Origin: Lachnospiraceae bacterium
GTDB taxonomy: Bacteria; Bacillota; Clostridia; Lachnospirales; Lachnospiraceae
Length of the DNA stretch: 14,702 bases
Assembly (NCBI GenBank): GCA_009774375.1
Contig: VSNO01000119.1
Coordinates: 1 to 14,702, forward strand
Direction: 5' to 3'
This document shows, piece after piece, positions 7,739-14,677 of this stretch (its first letter is position 1; each line of letters begins with the position of its first letter). The notes under the pieces are model-generated. The model was not told where the DNA came from and did no database searches. It saw only the letters and a program-made list of their open reading frames with translations. Both the position numbers and the translations under genes were made by a program.

Positions 7739-9100
7739 CTACTGACTTTTCCCGTCCGAACCCTCAGCAGCGCGCGCTGACCAGCTCCAGTCGAACACTT
7801 CCGTATCCCCCTCCGTATTGTCCTCGCTGATCTGTACCGATATTAGCTGCAGATCCTCAAAAGCCCTGATCGCATGCTTCTGTTTTCTTCTGATGGAAAT
7901 CGTGTCGCCGCGTGAAAGCTTCATCAGACAGCCGTCCACGACAAGCTCCCCCTGTCCGTTTGCCACCGTTATCACCTCGTCCTTGTACTTATGCACATGA
8001 TAGTCCTGCGCACAGCCCGCGTTGATCGTGACATGCTTCGTGAGCGATTTGGTTCCGTCGGCATACTGGCTGTAGTCGTACACCTTGTACTCGCCCCAGC
8101 GCCGCTCCTCATACATCGGACGTTTGTCAATGTTCTCCACATGCGGCTTGATATACGAACTCTTGTGCTTATCTGACACAAGGATCCCATCCTGACCTGC
8201 CGCGACGACCAGATCCTGTGTGCCGAGCACCACGACTGGAATGGAAAGCTCGTTGATCACATGGGTATTGACGCACGCCTCCCCCATGATGACATCGCCG
8301 ATGCTCTCCTCCTTCATCTCCTCCGTCAGCGTATTCCAGGTCCCGATGTCCTTCCACGCGCCGCTGTACGGCACGACAGCGAGTGCATCCGCCTTCTCCA
8401 CGACCTCGTAGTCAAAGCTGTCCTTCTTCAGATCGGCATAGTGCGCTATCACGTCCGAAAACTCCCTGCTCTGCACATATTTGTCCGCGATCCCCATCAG
8501 ATACTTTAAACTGAAGGCAAACACGCCCGCATTCCAGAGCGCTCCCCTGCCGATCAGCTCCCTCGCCGTCGCCTCGTCCGGCTTTTCCTTGAAGCCTGTC
8601 ACCCTTCCGCCCTCGCCGGGTATGATATATCCGTACTTTTCAGAGGGATACGACGGCGTGATGCCCATGAGCACGATGTCCGCCCCGCCCTGCTGTACGC
8701 GCGCGTCCATCGTCTTAAACGTCTCAAAATACTCCACGTCCACATAGGGATCGACCGGAAGCACGATCACCGTCTCCTCCGGATCCATTTTCTTTCTCGA
8801 TTCCAGATATGACGCCGCGAGCACGATCGCCGGAAAAGTATTCCTGCGCTCCGGCTCCACCACGATATCCACGTCGTCCGGAAGCTGTCCGCGGATCGAC
8901 TCCACCTGTGTGGCCGACGTCGCCACCACGATATCCGCATTGATGCCGGCCTTTGCGATCTGCCTGTAGACACGCTGCACCATGGATTCATGACCGCCGT
9001 CCTCATCGCTGAGCAGCTTCAGAAACTGCTTTGACCGGATCTCATTTGACAAAGGCCAGAGACGCTTCCCCGAACCACCTGACAATAAAACGATATTCAT
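7739..9100 (-). CDS. manC: mannose-1-phosphate guanylyltransferase (ManC type, with cupin domain)
   Basis: The 453-residue protein has an N-terminal nucleotidyltransferase domain with the signature GGSGKRLWPLS (residues 8-18), followed by SKQFLKL and the GFKEKPDEA motif. This is the enzyme that makes GDP-mannose from GTP and mannose-1-phosphate. The C-terminal part (about 330-440) is a cupin like the mannose-6-phosphate isomerase domain of bifunctional ManC/AlgA. Metal-type ligands are seen in YHVHKYKDEV, although the usual HH-R-EHW pattern is altered, so isomerase activity is less certain. The ATG at 9100 has GGAGG nine bases upstream. It lies 37 bases after the ANTAR gene and 46 bases before dapF. 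GDP-mannose would supply surface polysaccharide or glycolipid synthesis, consistent with the acylation genes downstream. Confidence 0.92.
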   Translation of the reverse strand: MNIVLLSGGSGKRLWPLSNEIRSKQFLKLLSDEDGGHESMVQRVYRQIAKAGINADIVVATSATQVESIRGQLPDDVDIVVEPERRNTFPAIVLAASYLESRKKMDPEETVIVLPVDPYVDVEYFETFKTMDARVQQGGADIVLMGITPSYPSEKYGYIIPGEGGRVTGFKEKPDEATARELIGRGALWNAGVFAFSLKYLMGIADKYVQSREFSDVIAHYADLKKDSFDYEVVEKADALAVVPYSGAWKDIGTWNTLTEEMKEESIGDVIMGEACVNTHVINELSIPVVVLGTQDLVVAAGQDGILVSDKHKSSYIKPHVENIDKRPMYEERRWGEYKVYDYSQYADGTKSLTKHVTINAGCAQDYHVHKYKDEVITVANGQGELVVDGCLMKLSRGDTISIRRKQKHAIRAFEDLQLISVQISEDNTEGDTEVFDWSWSARAAEGSDGKSQ

Positions 9101-9141
9101 ATCCTCATTCCTCCAACTCCCTTGCGTTCTTTATTCTTCAT
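9097..9141 (-). other. 14-codon reading frame bridging the ANTAR gene and manC by ATGA overlaps
   Basis: An ATG at 9141-9139 overlaps the ANTAR stop codon (ATGA). The frame runs 14 codons (MKNKERKGVGGMRI) and ends in a TGA that overlaps the manC start (again ATGA). The manC ribosome binding site lies inside it. It has no ribosome binding site of its own beyond coupling. It may pass ribosomes from one gene to the next, or be chance. It is not claimed as a functional protein. Confidence 0.2.
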
Positions 9142-9680
9142 TTTAAAGCCAGCACCATCTGTGCCGTCTCCACCATCCCCGTGCCGTTGTCCATGCTGTG
9201 TTTCTGCAGGTAGCGGTGCGCCTCCTCCTCGGTCATATGGTTTCTCGTGATCAGCAGCTGCTTCGCACGCTCTATGACAGCTACCTCCTTCTCATCGCGG
9301 ACCGGGGGCTTTTCCCTGCGCTTCTTTCTGCGCCGGACGATCCCCTGCGACAGCATATCCACTGTGTTGACCAGCTCATGCACCTTGAGCGGCATGGCCA
9401 GCCCGATGATCCCGCTGCCCAGCGCATCTGTCAGGACCCTCTGCGACGCCATGACCACCATCTCAAAGCCTTTGGGCAGATTCTCCCTGACCTCGACACA
9501 GATCATATCGGCAAGGCGGTATCCCGCTATGACGATGCCGTCGCGATATTCATCGGCATAACCCAGTGCCTGTGCCCCGGAAGTACAGACTGCCGTCACG
9601 CTATATCCATTTTTGACCAAAATATTCTTGATGCTCTTTGCATCCTCCATTCTGGCAAAAACTACTATAATATTCGTCAA
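9138..9680 (-). CDS. ANTAR-domain RNA-binding regulator with pseudo-receiver
   Basis: The 180-residue protein joins an N-terminal receiver-like domain (about 1-115), a basic linker (RRRKKRREK, 116-124) and a C-terminal ANTAR domain (about 128-180; IERAKQLLITRNHMTEEEAHRYLQKHSMDNG). ANTAR domains bind paired RNA hairpins and prevent transcription termination, often of nitrogen genes. The receiver lacks the phospho-accepting Asp: the end of the third strand reads GIVIAGYRLAD (48-58), with Ala52/Gly53 in its place, so ordinary phosphorylation is unlikely. The start is TTG at 9680, with GGGGGT six bases upstream; the next ATG would remove the first receiver strand. It follows glnA by 58 bases, an arrangement also known in other Clostridia, which implies a role in nitrogen-dependent control. 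No tandem hairpin target was found nearby. Confidence 0.9.
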   Translation of the reverse strand: MTNIIVVFARMEDAKSIKNILVKNGYSVTAVCTSGAQALGYADEYRDGIVIAGYRLADMICVEVRENLPKGFEMVVMASQRVLTDALGSGIIGLAMPLKVHELVNTVDMLSQGIVRRRKKRREKPPVRDEKEVAVIERAKQLLITRNHMTEEEAHRYLQKHSMDNGTGMVETAQMVLALK

Positions 9681-9738
9681 TCGTACACCCCCAAAATCAC
9701 ACCGAAATGAATGTCGTGTCCAGCCATCAGAAGTGCAC

Positions 9739-11070
9739 TCATATTTTGTACAGATACGACTCGATCTCCCAGCTTGTCACCTGGGAATCATACTCCTTCC
9801 ACGCCGCAAGCTTGGAGTCATAATACTGCTCAAACACACGGTCTCCAAGAAGTCCGCGCAGAAGCGGATCTTTCTTCATCTCCCTGCACGCCTCCAGCAG
9901 ATCCGTCGGAAGTTTTCCAATCCCGCGCCTCTCCGCCTCCTCCTCCGAGATCACATTGATGTTGTCCATCACCTTTTTCTCCGGCTCGATCCTGTTTCTG
10001 ATGCCGTCAAGCCCCGCCATCAGGCACGCCGCGATGGCCAGATACGGATTGGCGGAAGGATCTGGGCTCCTGAGCTCGATCCGCGTGTGCTCCCCGCGTA
10101 TGTTCGGCACCCGGATCAGCGTGTTTGCCCCGAGCGTGCTCCACGCGATATACACCGGCGCCTCAAATCCGGGGCGCAGTCTTTTATATGAATTCACCAG
10201 CGGGTTTGTCACCGCGCAGATGCCCTTCACATGCTTCATCAGTCCCCCCATAAAATAATAGGCTTCCCTGCTCAGCCCGTTTTCATCAGAGGGATCGTCA
10301 AAAATATTCCTGCCGTCCTTGTGCAGCGACATGTTGATATGCATGCCCGAACCGCAGAATTCCATCCTGGGTTTTGGCATAAATGTCCCGTGCAGTCCGT
10401 GGTGCTTGGCGATCGTCTTGACCGCAAGCTTGAAGGTCATAATGTTGTCCGCCGTCGCGAGCGCCTCATCATACCGGAAATCCACCTCGTGCTGGGAAGG
10501 CGCCTTCTCATGGTGGGACGCCTCCACCTCAAAGCCCATATCCTCGAGTGTGAGCACGATATCGCGCCTGGCATTCTCGCCATTGTCGAGCGGCCCCATA
10601 TCAAAAAAACCTGCCTGCTCGTTCGTGTTCGTCGTCGGTCTGCCATTCTCATCTGCATTGAACAGGAAAAACTCACACTCCGGTCCCACCTCAAAAGTAT
10701 ACCCCATATCAGCGGCTTCCCTCAGCGCCTTCTTCAGTATATAACGGCAGTCGCTCTCAAAGGGCGTGCGGTCCGCGCGGTACACATCGCAGATAAAACG
10801 CGCGACCTTTCCCTGCTGCGGCCGCCATGGGAAGATCGTGAACGTATCCAGATCCGGATACAGGAACATATCCGCATTGTCCGTGGGCAGCATTCCCTTG
10901 ACGAGTGAACAGTCAAACATACAGTCGTTTCCCAGCGCCTTTTCCAGCTGGCTTGAAGTGATCGCCACATTCTTAAAATTTCCCTCAATATCCGTGAACT
11001 GCATGCGGATGAACTCGACATCCTCCTCTTCTACCATCGCGATGATGTCCTGCTTTGTATATTTTGCCAT
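9739..11070 (-). CDS. glnA: glutamine synthetase, type I (GlnA)
   Basis: GlnA joins ammonia to glutamate using ATP. The start ATG at 11070 follows AGGAAGG at 8 bases and gives 443 residues, matching Bacillus-type GSI-alpha; an in-frame ATG at 11094 would extend over the ribosome binding site. Alignment by eye with B. subtilis GlnA is gap-free over the first 68 residues. Metal and substrate residues are present: GPECEFF (Glu131, Glu133), ASHHE (Glu188), QHE (Glu195), GSGMH (His244) and the flap Glu303 in PGFEAP. There is no adenylylation-type Tyr insertion. The normally strict FDGSS segment reads FDCSL (52-56), and the position of B. subtilis Arg62, which contacts the feedback inhibitor glutamine, is Pro62. 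Feedback control may therefore differ. It leads the unit that continues into the ANTAR gene. Confidence 0.96.
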   Translation of the reverse strand: MAKYTKQDIIAMVEEEDVEFIRMQFTDIEGNFKNVAITSSQLEKALGNDCMFDCSLVKGMLPTDNADMFLYPDLDTFTIFPWRPQQGKVARFICDVYRADRTPFESDCRYILKKALREAADMGYTFEVGPECEFFLFNADENGRPTTNTNEQAGFFDMGPLDNGENARRDIVLTLEDMGFEVEASHHEKAPSQHEVDFRYDEALATADNIMTFKLAVKTIAKHHGLHGTFMPKPRMEFCGSGMHINMSLHKDGRNIFDDPSDENGLSREAYYFMGGLMKHVKGICAVTNPLVNSYKRLRPGFEAPVYIAWSTLGANTLIRVPNIRGEHTRIELRSPDPSANPYLAIAACLMAGLDGIRNRIEPEKKVMDNINVISEEEAERRGIGKLPTDLLEACREMKKDPLLRGLLGDRVFEQYYDSKLAAWKEYDSQVTSWEIESYLYKI

Positions 11071-11119
11071 AGCCTGTACCTTCCTTTTCCACATTTCTTA
11101 GCATCCCAATCTCAACACT

Positions 11120-11144
11120 ACTATACGAATATACTTTTTGTCAA
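11120..11144 (-). promoter_or_regulatory. candidate glnA promoter
   Basis: On the minus strand a perfect TTGACA (11139-11144) is followed by TATAGT (11120-11125) and an AT-rich stretch. The spacing between these exact hexamers is only 13 bases, so the true pair may be TTGACA with the overlapping TAGTAG-like box, or TTGTGT (five bases upstream of TTGACA) with TATAGT at 18 bases. The implied leader to the glnA start is about 40 bases, too short for the tandem hairpins that ANTAR proteins usually bind. Confidence 0.5.
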
Positions 11145-11160
11145 CACAAACGCATAATCC

Positions 11161-11170
11161 CGGCATGCCG
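11161..11170. repeat. 10-base palindrome in the glnA / membrane-protein divergent region
   Basis: CGGCATGCCG is a perfect palindrome lying about 17 bases upstream of the glnA -35 candidate and 40 bases upstream of the plus-strand start codon. It could be an operator for either gene. It is short, so chance cannot be excluded. Confidence 0.25.
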
Positions 11171-11209
11171 CTCATACCATTATAAAAAGATCAAAAATGG
11201 AGTCATCAC

Positions 11210-11959
11210 ATGAGCTCTAACACAAAAATCGTCGTACTTCGCTCAAAGGAATTAGTCTATGCACTTGTGCTTCTGGTTGTGAGTGTACTTATCATAATGG
11301 TGGCAGTATCCCTCTTCATGCCTTCGAAAGACGCTGCCTCCCCTGTTCCTGCCCAGAACGCAGAGGAGACGCCGGAACAGGTTCCATCGCAAACTCCGTC
11401 GCAGACTGCTCCTGGCACAACTCCCGCAGGCAGTCCCCAGAACGGCACTACCAGCGGCGCCGGCACGAGCAAACCTTCCGCTGGAACGCCGGACGATTCC
11501 CGGACCCCGGACGGTTCTTCAAACGGTTCTCAGAACAGTACACCGGGCAGAACCTCCAACGGATCTTCCAATGGCACGCAGAACAGTTCTTCGAACGGCA
11601 CCCGGAGCAGCGCTTCCAGTTCCACCACACAGAACCGCTACGTTCCCGGTATCTACTCCAGCACACTGCTGCTCGGAAATTCCAACGTAGAACTGCAGAT
11701 CGCCGTTGACAGGGATCACATCAATTCCATAACACTGTCAAATCTCGACGAGTCCGTTACGACACTGTACCCGCTGATGAGCCCCACCCTGTCCGAACTG
11801 GCGTCCGTCATCCTGTCCGAGCAGAGGATCGACAATATCAGCTACGGCACCGAGAACCGCTACACCTCCATGCTGCTGATGCAGGCGATCACGGAGGCTC
11901 TGGACAAAGCCGCCGTATCCGAAAATGCCGACAGGCCGGAAGCCGGTGTGATCTATTAA
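11210..11959 (+). CDS. membrane-anchored protein with Ser/Asn-rich linker and FMN-binding-like C-terminal domain
   Basis: This is the only plus-strand gene. The ATG at 11210 has GGAG seven bases upstream. The 249-residue product has a short basic N-terminus, one membrane span (about 14-37), then about 100 residues of low-complexity Pro/Gln/Thr followed by Ser/Asn/Gly repeats such as SSNGSQNS and SSNGTQNS (40-141), and a C-terminal domain (about 142-235). That domain begins RYVPGIYSS and continues with strands resembling FMN_bind domains (V-VD---I-SI). It ends IDNISYGTENRYTSMLLMQAI, where FMN_bind proteins have VSGATYTS and the FMN-carrying Thr. The motif is degenerate, so covalent FMN is doubtful. 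The layout suggests a surface domain held away from the membrane across the wall. It is convergent with hslO (7 bases between stops) and divergent from glnA. Function unknown. Confidence 0.85.
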   Translation: MSSNTKIVVLRSKELVYALVLLVVSVLIIMVAVSLFMPSKDAASPVPAQNAEETPEQVPSQTPSQTAPGTTPAGSPQNGTTSGAGTSKPSAGTPDDSRTPDGSSNGSQNSTPGRTSNGSSNGTQNSSSNGTRSSASSSTTQNRYVPGIYSSTLLLGNSNVELQIAVDRDHINSITLSNLDESVTTLYPLMSPTLSELASVILSEQRIDNISYGTENRYTSMLLMQAITEALDKAAVSENADRPEAGVIY

Positions 11960-11966
11960 AGTGTTA

Positions 11967-12845
11967 TCATTTTGCTTCCTGCAGCATCTTTTTGAGATCA
12001 TCGGTCTCAAAATGATATAGTCGATCACAGAACTGACAGCGCACCTCAACCGGCTTGCCGTCATCGATCATCTCCCGGATATCCTTTTTTCCGATGCTGA
12101 TGATCGCCCGCTCCACGCGTTCGCGGCTGCAGTCACAATAGTACTGCGCCGGTATCGTGTCGTTGATCTCAAGTCCCAGACCGCCCAACAGAAGCTCAAG
12201 AAGCTGCTCGGGAGAGCTGCCTCTGTCCAGGATATTCGTGACACTGTCCATCTCCTTGAGCTTCTCTTCGAGGGCGCTGATCGTCTCGTCACTGGCAAAG
12301 GGCATCAGTTGGATGATAAAGCCCCCCGCCTGTCTCACTGTATTATCCCTCTCCATCAGTACGCCGAGCCCGACTGCCGACGGAACCTGTTCCGATGTCG
12401 CAAAATAATACGTGAGATCCTCCGCGATCTCCCCCGTCTGTAACTGCGTCTGTCCGACATATGGCTCTTTCAGTCCCATATCCTTGATGACACTCAGTAT
12501 GCCGGTTCCCACAGCGCCGCCCACATCGAGCTTTCCGAGCGCGTTGGGCGGAAGCATCACCTGCGGTTCAAGCGCCGCCCCCTTCACATTCGCCTTTGCA
12601 TCAGCCGTCACAGCCAGCCCCCGCACCGGCCCGTCGCAGTGGATCTGCAGTGTCAGGGTATCCTTCTCCCCCTTGAGCATACTCCCCATCATCGCGCCTG
12701 CCGTGAGCAGCCGTCCCAGAGCCGCCGTGATCACAGGACTCAGGTCATGAATGGCTCTCGCCTGCTCCACAAGCTCCTTCGAAGTCATCGCAAAAGCCCT
12801 GATCTGCGCATCTGCCGCCGTTGCCCTCACTATATAATCACTCAT
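11967..12845 (-). CDS. hslO: redox-regulated molecular chaperone Hsp33
   Basis: Hsp33 is a cytoplasmic holdase that is inactive when reduced and zinc-bound, and binds unfolding proteins when oxidised. The 292-residue sequence shows the Hsp33 N-terminal domain (for example ALGRLLTAGAMMGSMLKGE, 42-60, and the GPVRGL motif, 72-77). It also has the four zinc cysteines near the C-terminus: Cys237-X-Cys239 (YYCDCSRERVERA) and Cys270-X2-Cys273 (RCQFCDRLY). All are intact, so redox switching is expected. Start ATG at 12845 has AAAGGGAG at a good spacing. It lies 112 bases after the methyltransferase gene, with a possible terminator and an inverted repeat in the gap, so it probably has its own promoter. 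Confidence 0.97.
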   Translation of the reverse strand: MSDYIVRATAADAQIRAFAMTSKELVEQARAIHDLSPVITAALGRLLTAGAMMGSMLKGEKDTLTLQIHCDGPVRGLAVTADAKANVKGAALEPQVMLPPNALGKLDVGGAVGTGILSVIKDMGLKEPYVGQTQLQTGEIAEDLTYYFATSEQVPSAVGLGVLMERDNTVRQAGGFIIQLMPFASDETISALEEKLKEMDSVTNILDRGSSPEQLLELLLGGLGLEINDTIPAQYYCDCSRERVERAIISIGKKDIREMIDDGKPVEVRCQFCDRLYHFETDDLKKMLQEAK

Positions 12846-12891
12846 ATCACAACTCCCTTTATACTAATCTCAAACATCACTTTTTTATCGC

Positions 12892-12915
12892 GCAAATTTG
12901 TGCAAACAAATTTGC
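12892..12915. repeat. perfect inverted repeat upstream of hslO
   Basis: GCAAATTTG (12892-12900) is separated by six bases from its exact reverse complement CAAATTTGC (12907-12915). It lies 47-70 bases upstream of the hslO start. On the minus strand it is followed by GCGATAAAAAAG and not by a T run, so it is not a terminator for that strand. Its place in the hslO promoter zone suggests an operator. Confidence 0.5.
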
Positions 12916-12928
12916 CAGACGAAACTTA

Positions 12929-12967
12929 GAAAAACTTAGGCAGTGTCCTTTACTTCCTTAGTTTTTC
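12929..12967 (-). terminator. possible terminator after the methyltransferase gene
   Basis: On the minus strand GAAAAACTAAGG and CCTAAGTTTTTC form a 12-base stem with one mismatch around a 15-base loop, with the T run at the 3' side of the stem. The stem overlaps the methyltransferase stop codon. The stem is AT-rich, so it is only a moderate candidate. Confidence 0.4.
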
Positions 12968-13743
12968 TTTTCGTCTTTTTGTCTTTCCTGCGCCACACAG
13001 TAGATCCGCTCACTCGTCCCTGTGACCGCCCCGAGCGTATCCGCGTCGAACGCCCGGACAAATGCCAGCCCGGAACGCTCTATAAAAGACCACATCTCTT
13101 CCAACGTGTAGCCTCTCTGGAAATGCACCTCCTGAAAACGGGAAAACAGTTCCTCACCAGAGGACGATGCCTCCGGTTCTTTTACGAATATCGTCAGATC
13201 ATACTCGTTGATACCGCTGTCCGCATCATAATAATTTTCCCAGATAAAGCTGCAGTCCTCCCGGTTCTCTGCGATCACGCTGTCCCCGATGACCGTCTCG
13301 TACTTGTATCTCGTGTTAAAATCAAAGATAAAGATCCCACCCGGATCCAGATAATTGTTCACAAGCCGGAAGCATGCTGTCAGGTCCTCGTCCTCGAGCA
13401 GATAGTTCAGGCTGTCACACACACTCACGACAGCCCGCACCGTCCCGTACAGTTCAAAAGAACGCATGTCCTGATTCAGATAGAGGATATCCCGTCCTGA
13501 CTTCTCCCTCTTTTCACAGGCAATGTTAAGCATTTCATCGGAATTGTCCACGCCGATCATGTCAAAGCCGCGCGCGGCAAGAAGCTCTGTCAGACTCCCT
13601 GTGCCGCAGCCAAGCTCCAGCACCAGCCCGTCCCTGATACCATATTCTCCCAGCGCCTGCGCAATGTTCTCGCACCACTGCGCATAGGGCGTCTCGTCCA
13701 TCAACTGGTCATAAACACATGCAAAATCTGTATATACCTCCAT
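12958..13743 (-). CDS. class I SAM-dependent methyltransferase
   Basis: The 261-residue protein has the Rossmann-type SAM-binding fold: motif I VLELGCGTGS (41-50), the acidic motif II residue in IGVDNSDEM (Asp66), QDMRSF (91-96) and a PGGIFIFDFNT stretch (134-144). The beginning, DFACVYDQLMDETPYAQW, is typical of a common Firmicutes methyltransferase family whose substrate has not been assigned. Start ATG at 13743 has GGAG ten bases upstream. It lies 23 bases after the DUF368 gene, so the two are probably co-transcribed. The substrate cannot be told from the sequence. Confidence 0.9.
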   Translation of the reverse strand: MEVYTDFACVYDQLMDETPYAQWCENIAQALGEYGIRDGLVLELGCGTGSLTELLAARGFDMIGVDNSDEMLNIACEKREKSGRDILYLNQDMRSFELYGTVRAVVSVCDSLNYLLEDEDLTACFRLVNNYLDPGGIFIFDFNTRYKYETVIGDSVIAENREDCSFIWENYYDADSGINEYDLTIFVKEPEASSSGEELFSRFQEVHFQRGYTLEEMWSFIERSGLAFVRAFDADTLGAVTGTSERIYCVAQERQKDEKKN

Positions 13744-13766
13744 CCGTTCTCATCTCCATCCATAAA

Positions 13767-14627
13767 TCAGGCGCCCAACTTCAATGAGATGAAGAATCCC
13801 ACCGCAAGCAGGACAACCCCGGTGATGATCTCCACAAACCCGACCGTGCCGATCTCCATCATGATCAGGATCGCAAGCGGCGAAGCCACGATCAGTCCTA
13901 TGATCGCCCAGTATGTGACCAGCGGGAATTTCTTGAGCATGAACTCGATCAGCTTCGCCACCGCGACAATACCGACAACCACGCCGATCCCAAACGGTAC
14001 CAGCACCACGAACGTATCCAGCATCTCGGCAATGTCAAACGCCTTCAGCGCATTGATGAAATCATTGATCGTGTCGATGATCGTGTTGTAATAGCCGAGG
14101 ATCATCATGATCATCGATCCGCTCACCCCCGGAATGACCATCGTCGCCGCCGCGATGATGCCAACGCCAAAGAGCTTTGCAACATTGCCCACACTGAAGG
14201 AAATGTCCGCACTCGAACCGCCGCCCTCACCGACACAGGCAAAACCCACCACCATCGCAAAAAACAAAACAAACGCGATGATCTGGGGGATCCGGATCGT
14301 ATTTCCCTTCACCTTTCCATAAATAACGGGCAGTCCGCCGAGGATCAGCCCGATAAAGAACAGGTTCGTCTGCAGCGGGAACCTCGGAAACAAGATCTCC
14401 GAAAATATCTTAGCAAAGATCGCTATGGACAGGAGCATTCCGACCAGGATCGGCACCAGGAGCGCCACAGCCTCCTTCATGCGTTTGATAAAATGCGTCA
14501 GTACCAGAATCAGCTTGTCATAGCTCCCCATGGAAACCATCATGGTTCCGCCGCTGACTCCCGGGATCACGTTCGCGATCCCGATCACCGTACCTCTTAA
14601 AATGTTTGCGATAAATTCTTTCATCAT
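13767..14627 (-). CDS. DUF368 membrane protein, probable undecaprenyl-phosphate translocase (PopT family)
   Basis: The 286-residue polytopic membrane protein has the DUF368 hallmark of two related halves: VIPGVSGGTM (20-29) matches VIPGVSGSMI (164-173), and RFPLQTNLFFIGLILGG (82-98) matches KFPLVTYWAIIGLIVAS (233-249). This indicates an internal duplication of the transporter type. DUF368 proteins (PopT) have been shown to return the lipid carrier undecaprenyl phosphate to the cytoplasmic face, which supports synthesis of peptidoglycan and other surface polymers. The start ATG at 14627 is followed directly by a second ATG at 14624; the ribosome binding site (GGAAAGG) is at a rather long distance. 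It is the first gene of the unit with the methyltransferase. Confidence 0.93.
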   Translation of the reverse strand: MMKEFIANILRGTVIGIANVIPGVSGGTMMVSMGSYDKLILVLTHFIKRMKEAVALLVPILVGMLLSIAIFAKIFSEILFPRFPLQTNLFFIGLILGGLPVIYGKVKGNTIRIPQIIAFVLFFAMVVGFACVGEGGGSSADISFSVGNVAKLFGVGIIAAATMVIPGVSGSMIMMILGYYNTIIDTINDFINALKAFDIAEMLDTFVVLVPFGIGVVVGIVAVAKLIEFMLKKFPLVTYWAIIGLIVASPLAILIMMEIGTVGFVEIITGVVLLAVGFFISLKLGA

Positions 14628-14648
14628 CTCAACTGTCTAACCTTTCCT

Positions 14649-14677
14649 TAAATAAAATAAATCCAAAATAAATTCAA
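14649..14677 (-). promoter_or_regulatory. weak candidate promoter for the DUF368 gene
   Basis: In the AT-rich region upstream, minus-strand TTGAAT (14672-14677) and TATTTA (14649-14654) are 17 bases apart. The -10 match is poor. The remaining bases to the window end show nothing else recognisable. Confidence 0.25.

Noticed and set aside
9681..9738. ANTAR target hairpin between glnA and the ANTAR gene
   Set aside because: Only one weak, bulged stem (ACACGA with TCGGTGT) can be drawn; the known target is a pair of hairpins with six-base loops.
10231..10908. 225-codon plus-strand frame inside glnA
   Set aside because: It is antisense to highly conserved glutamine synthetase sequence, including active-site motifs.
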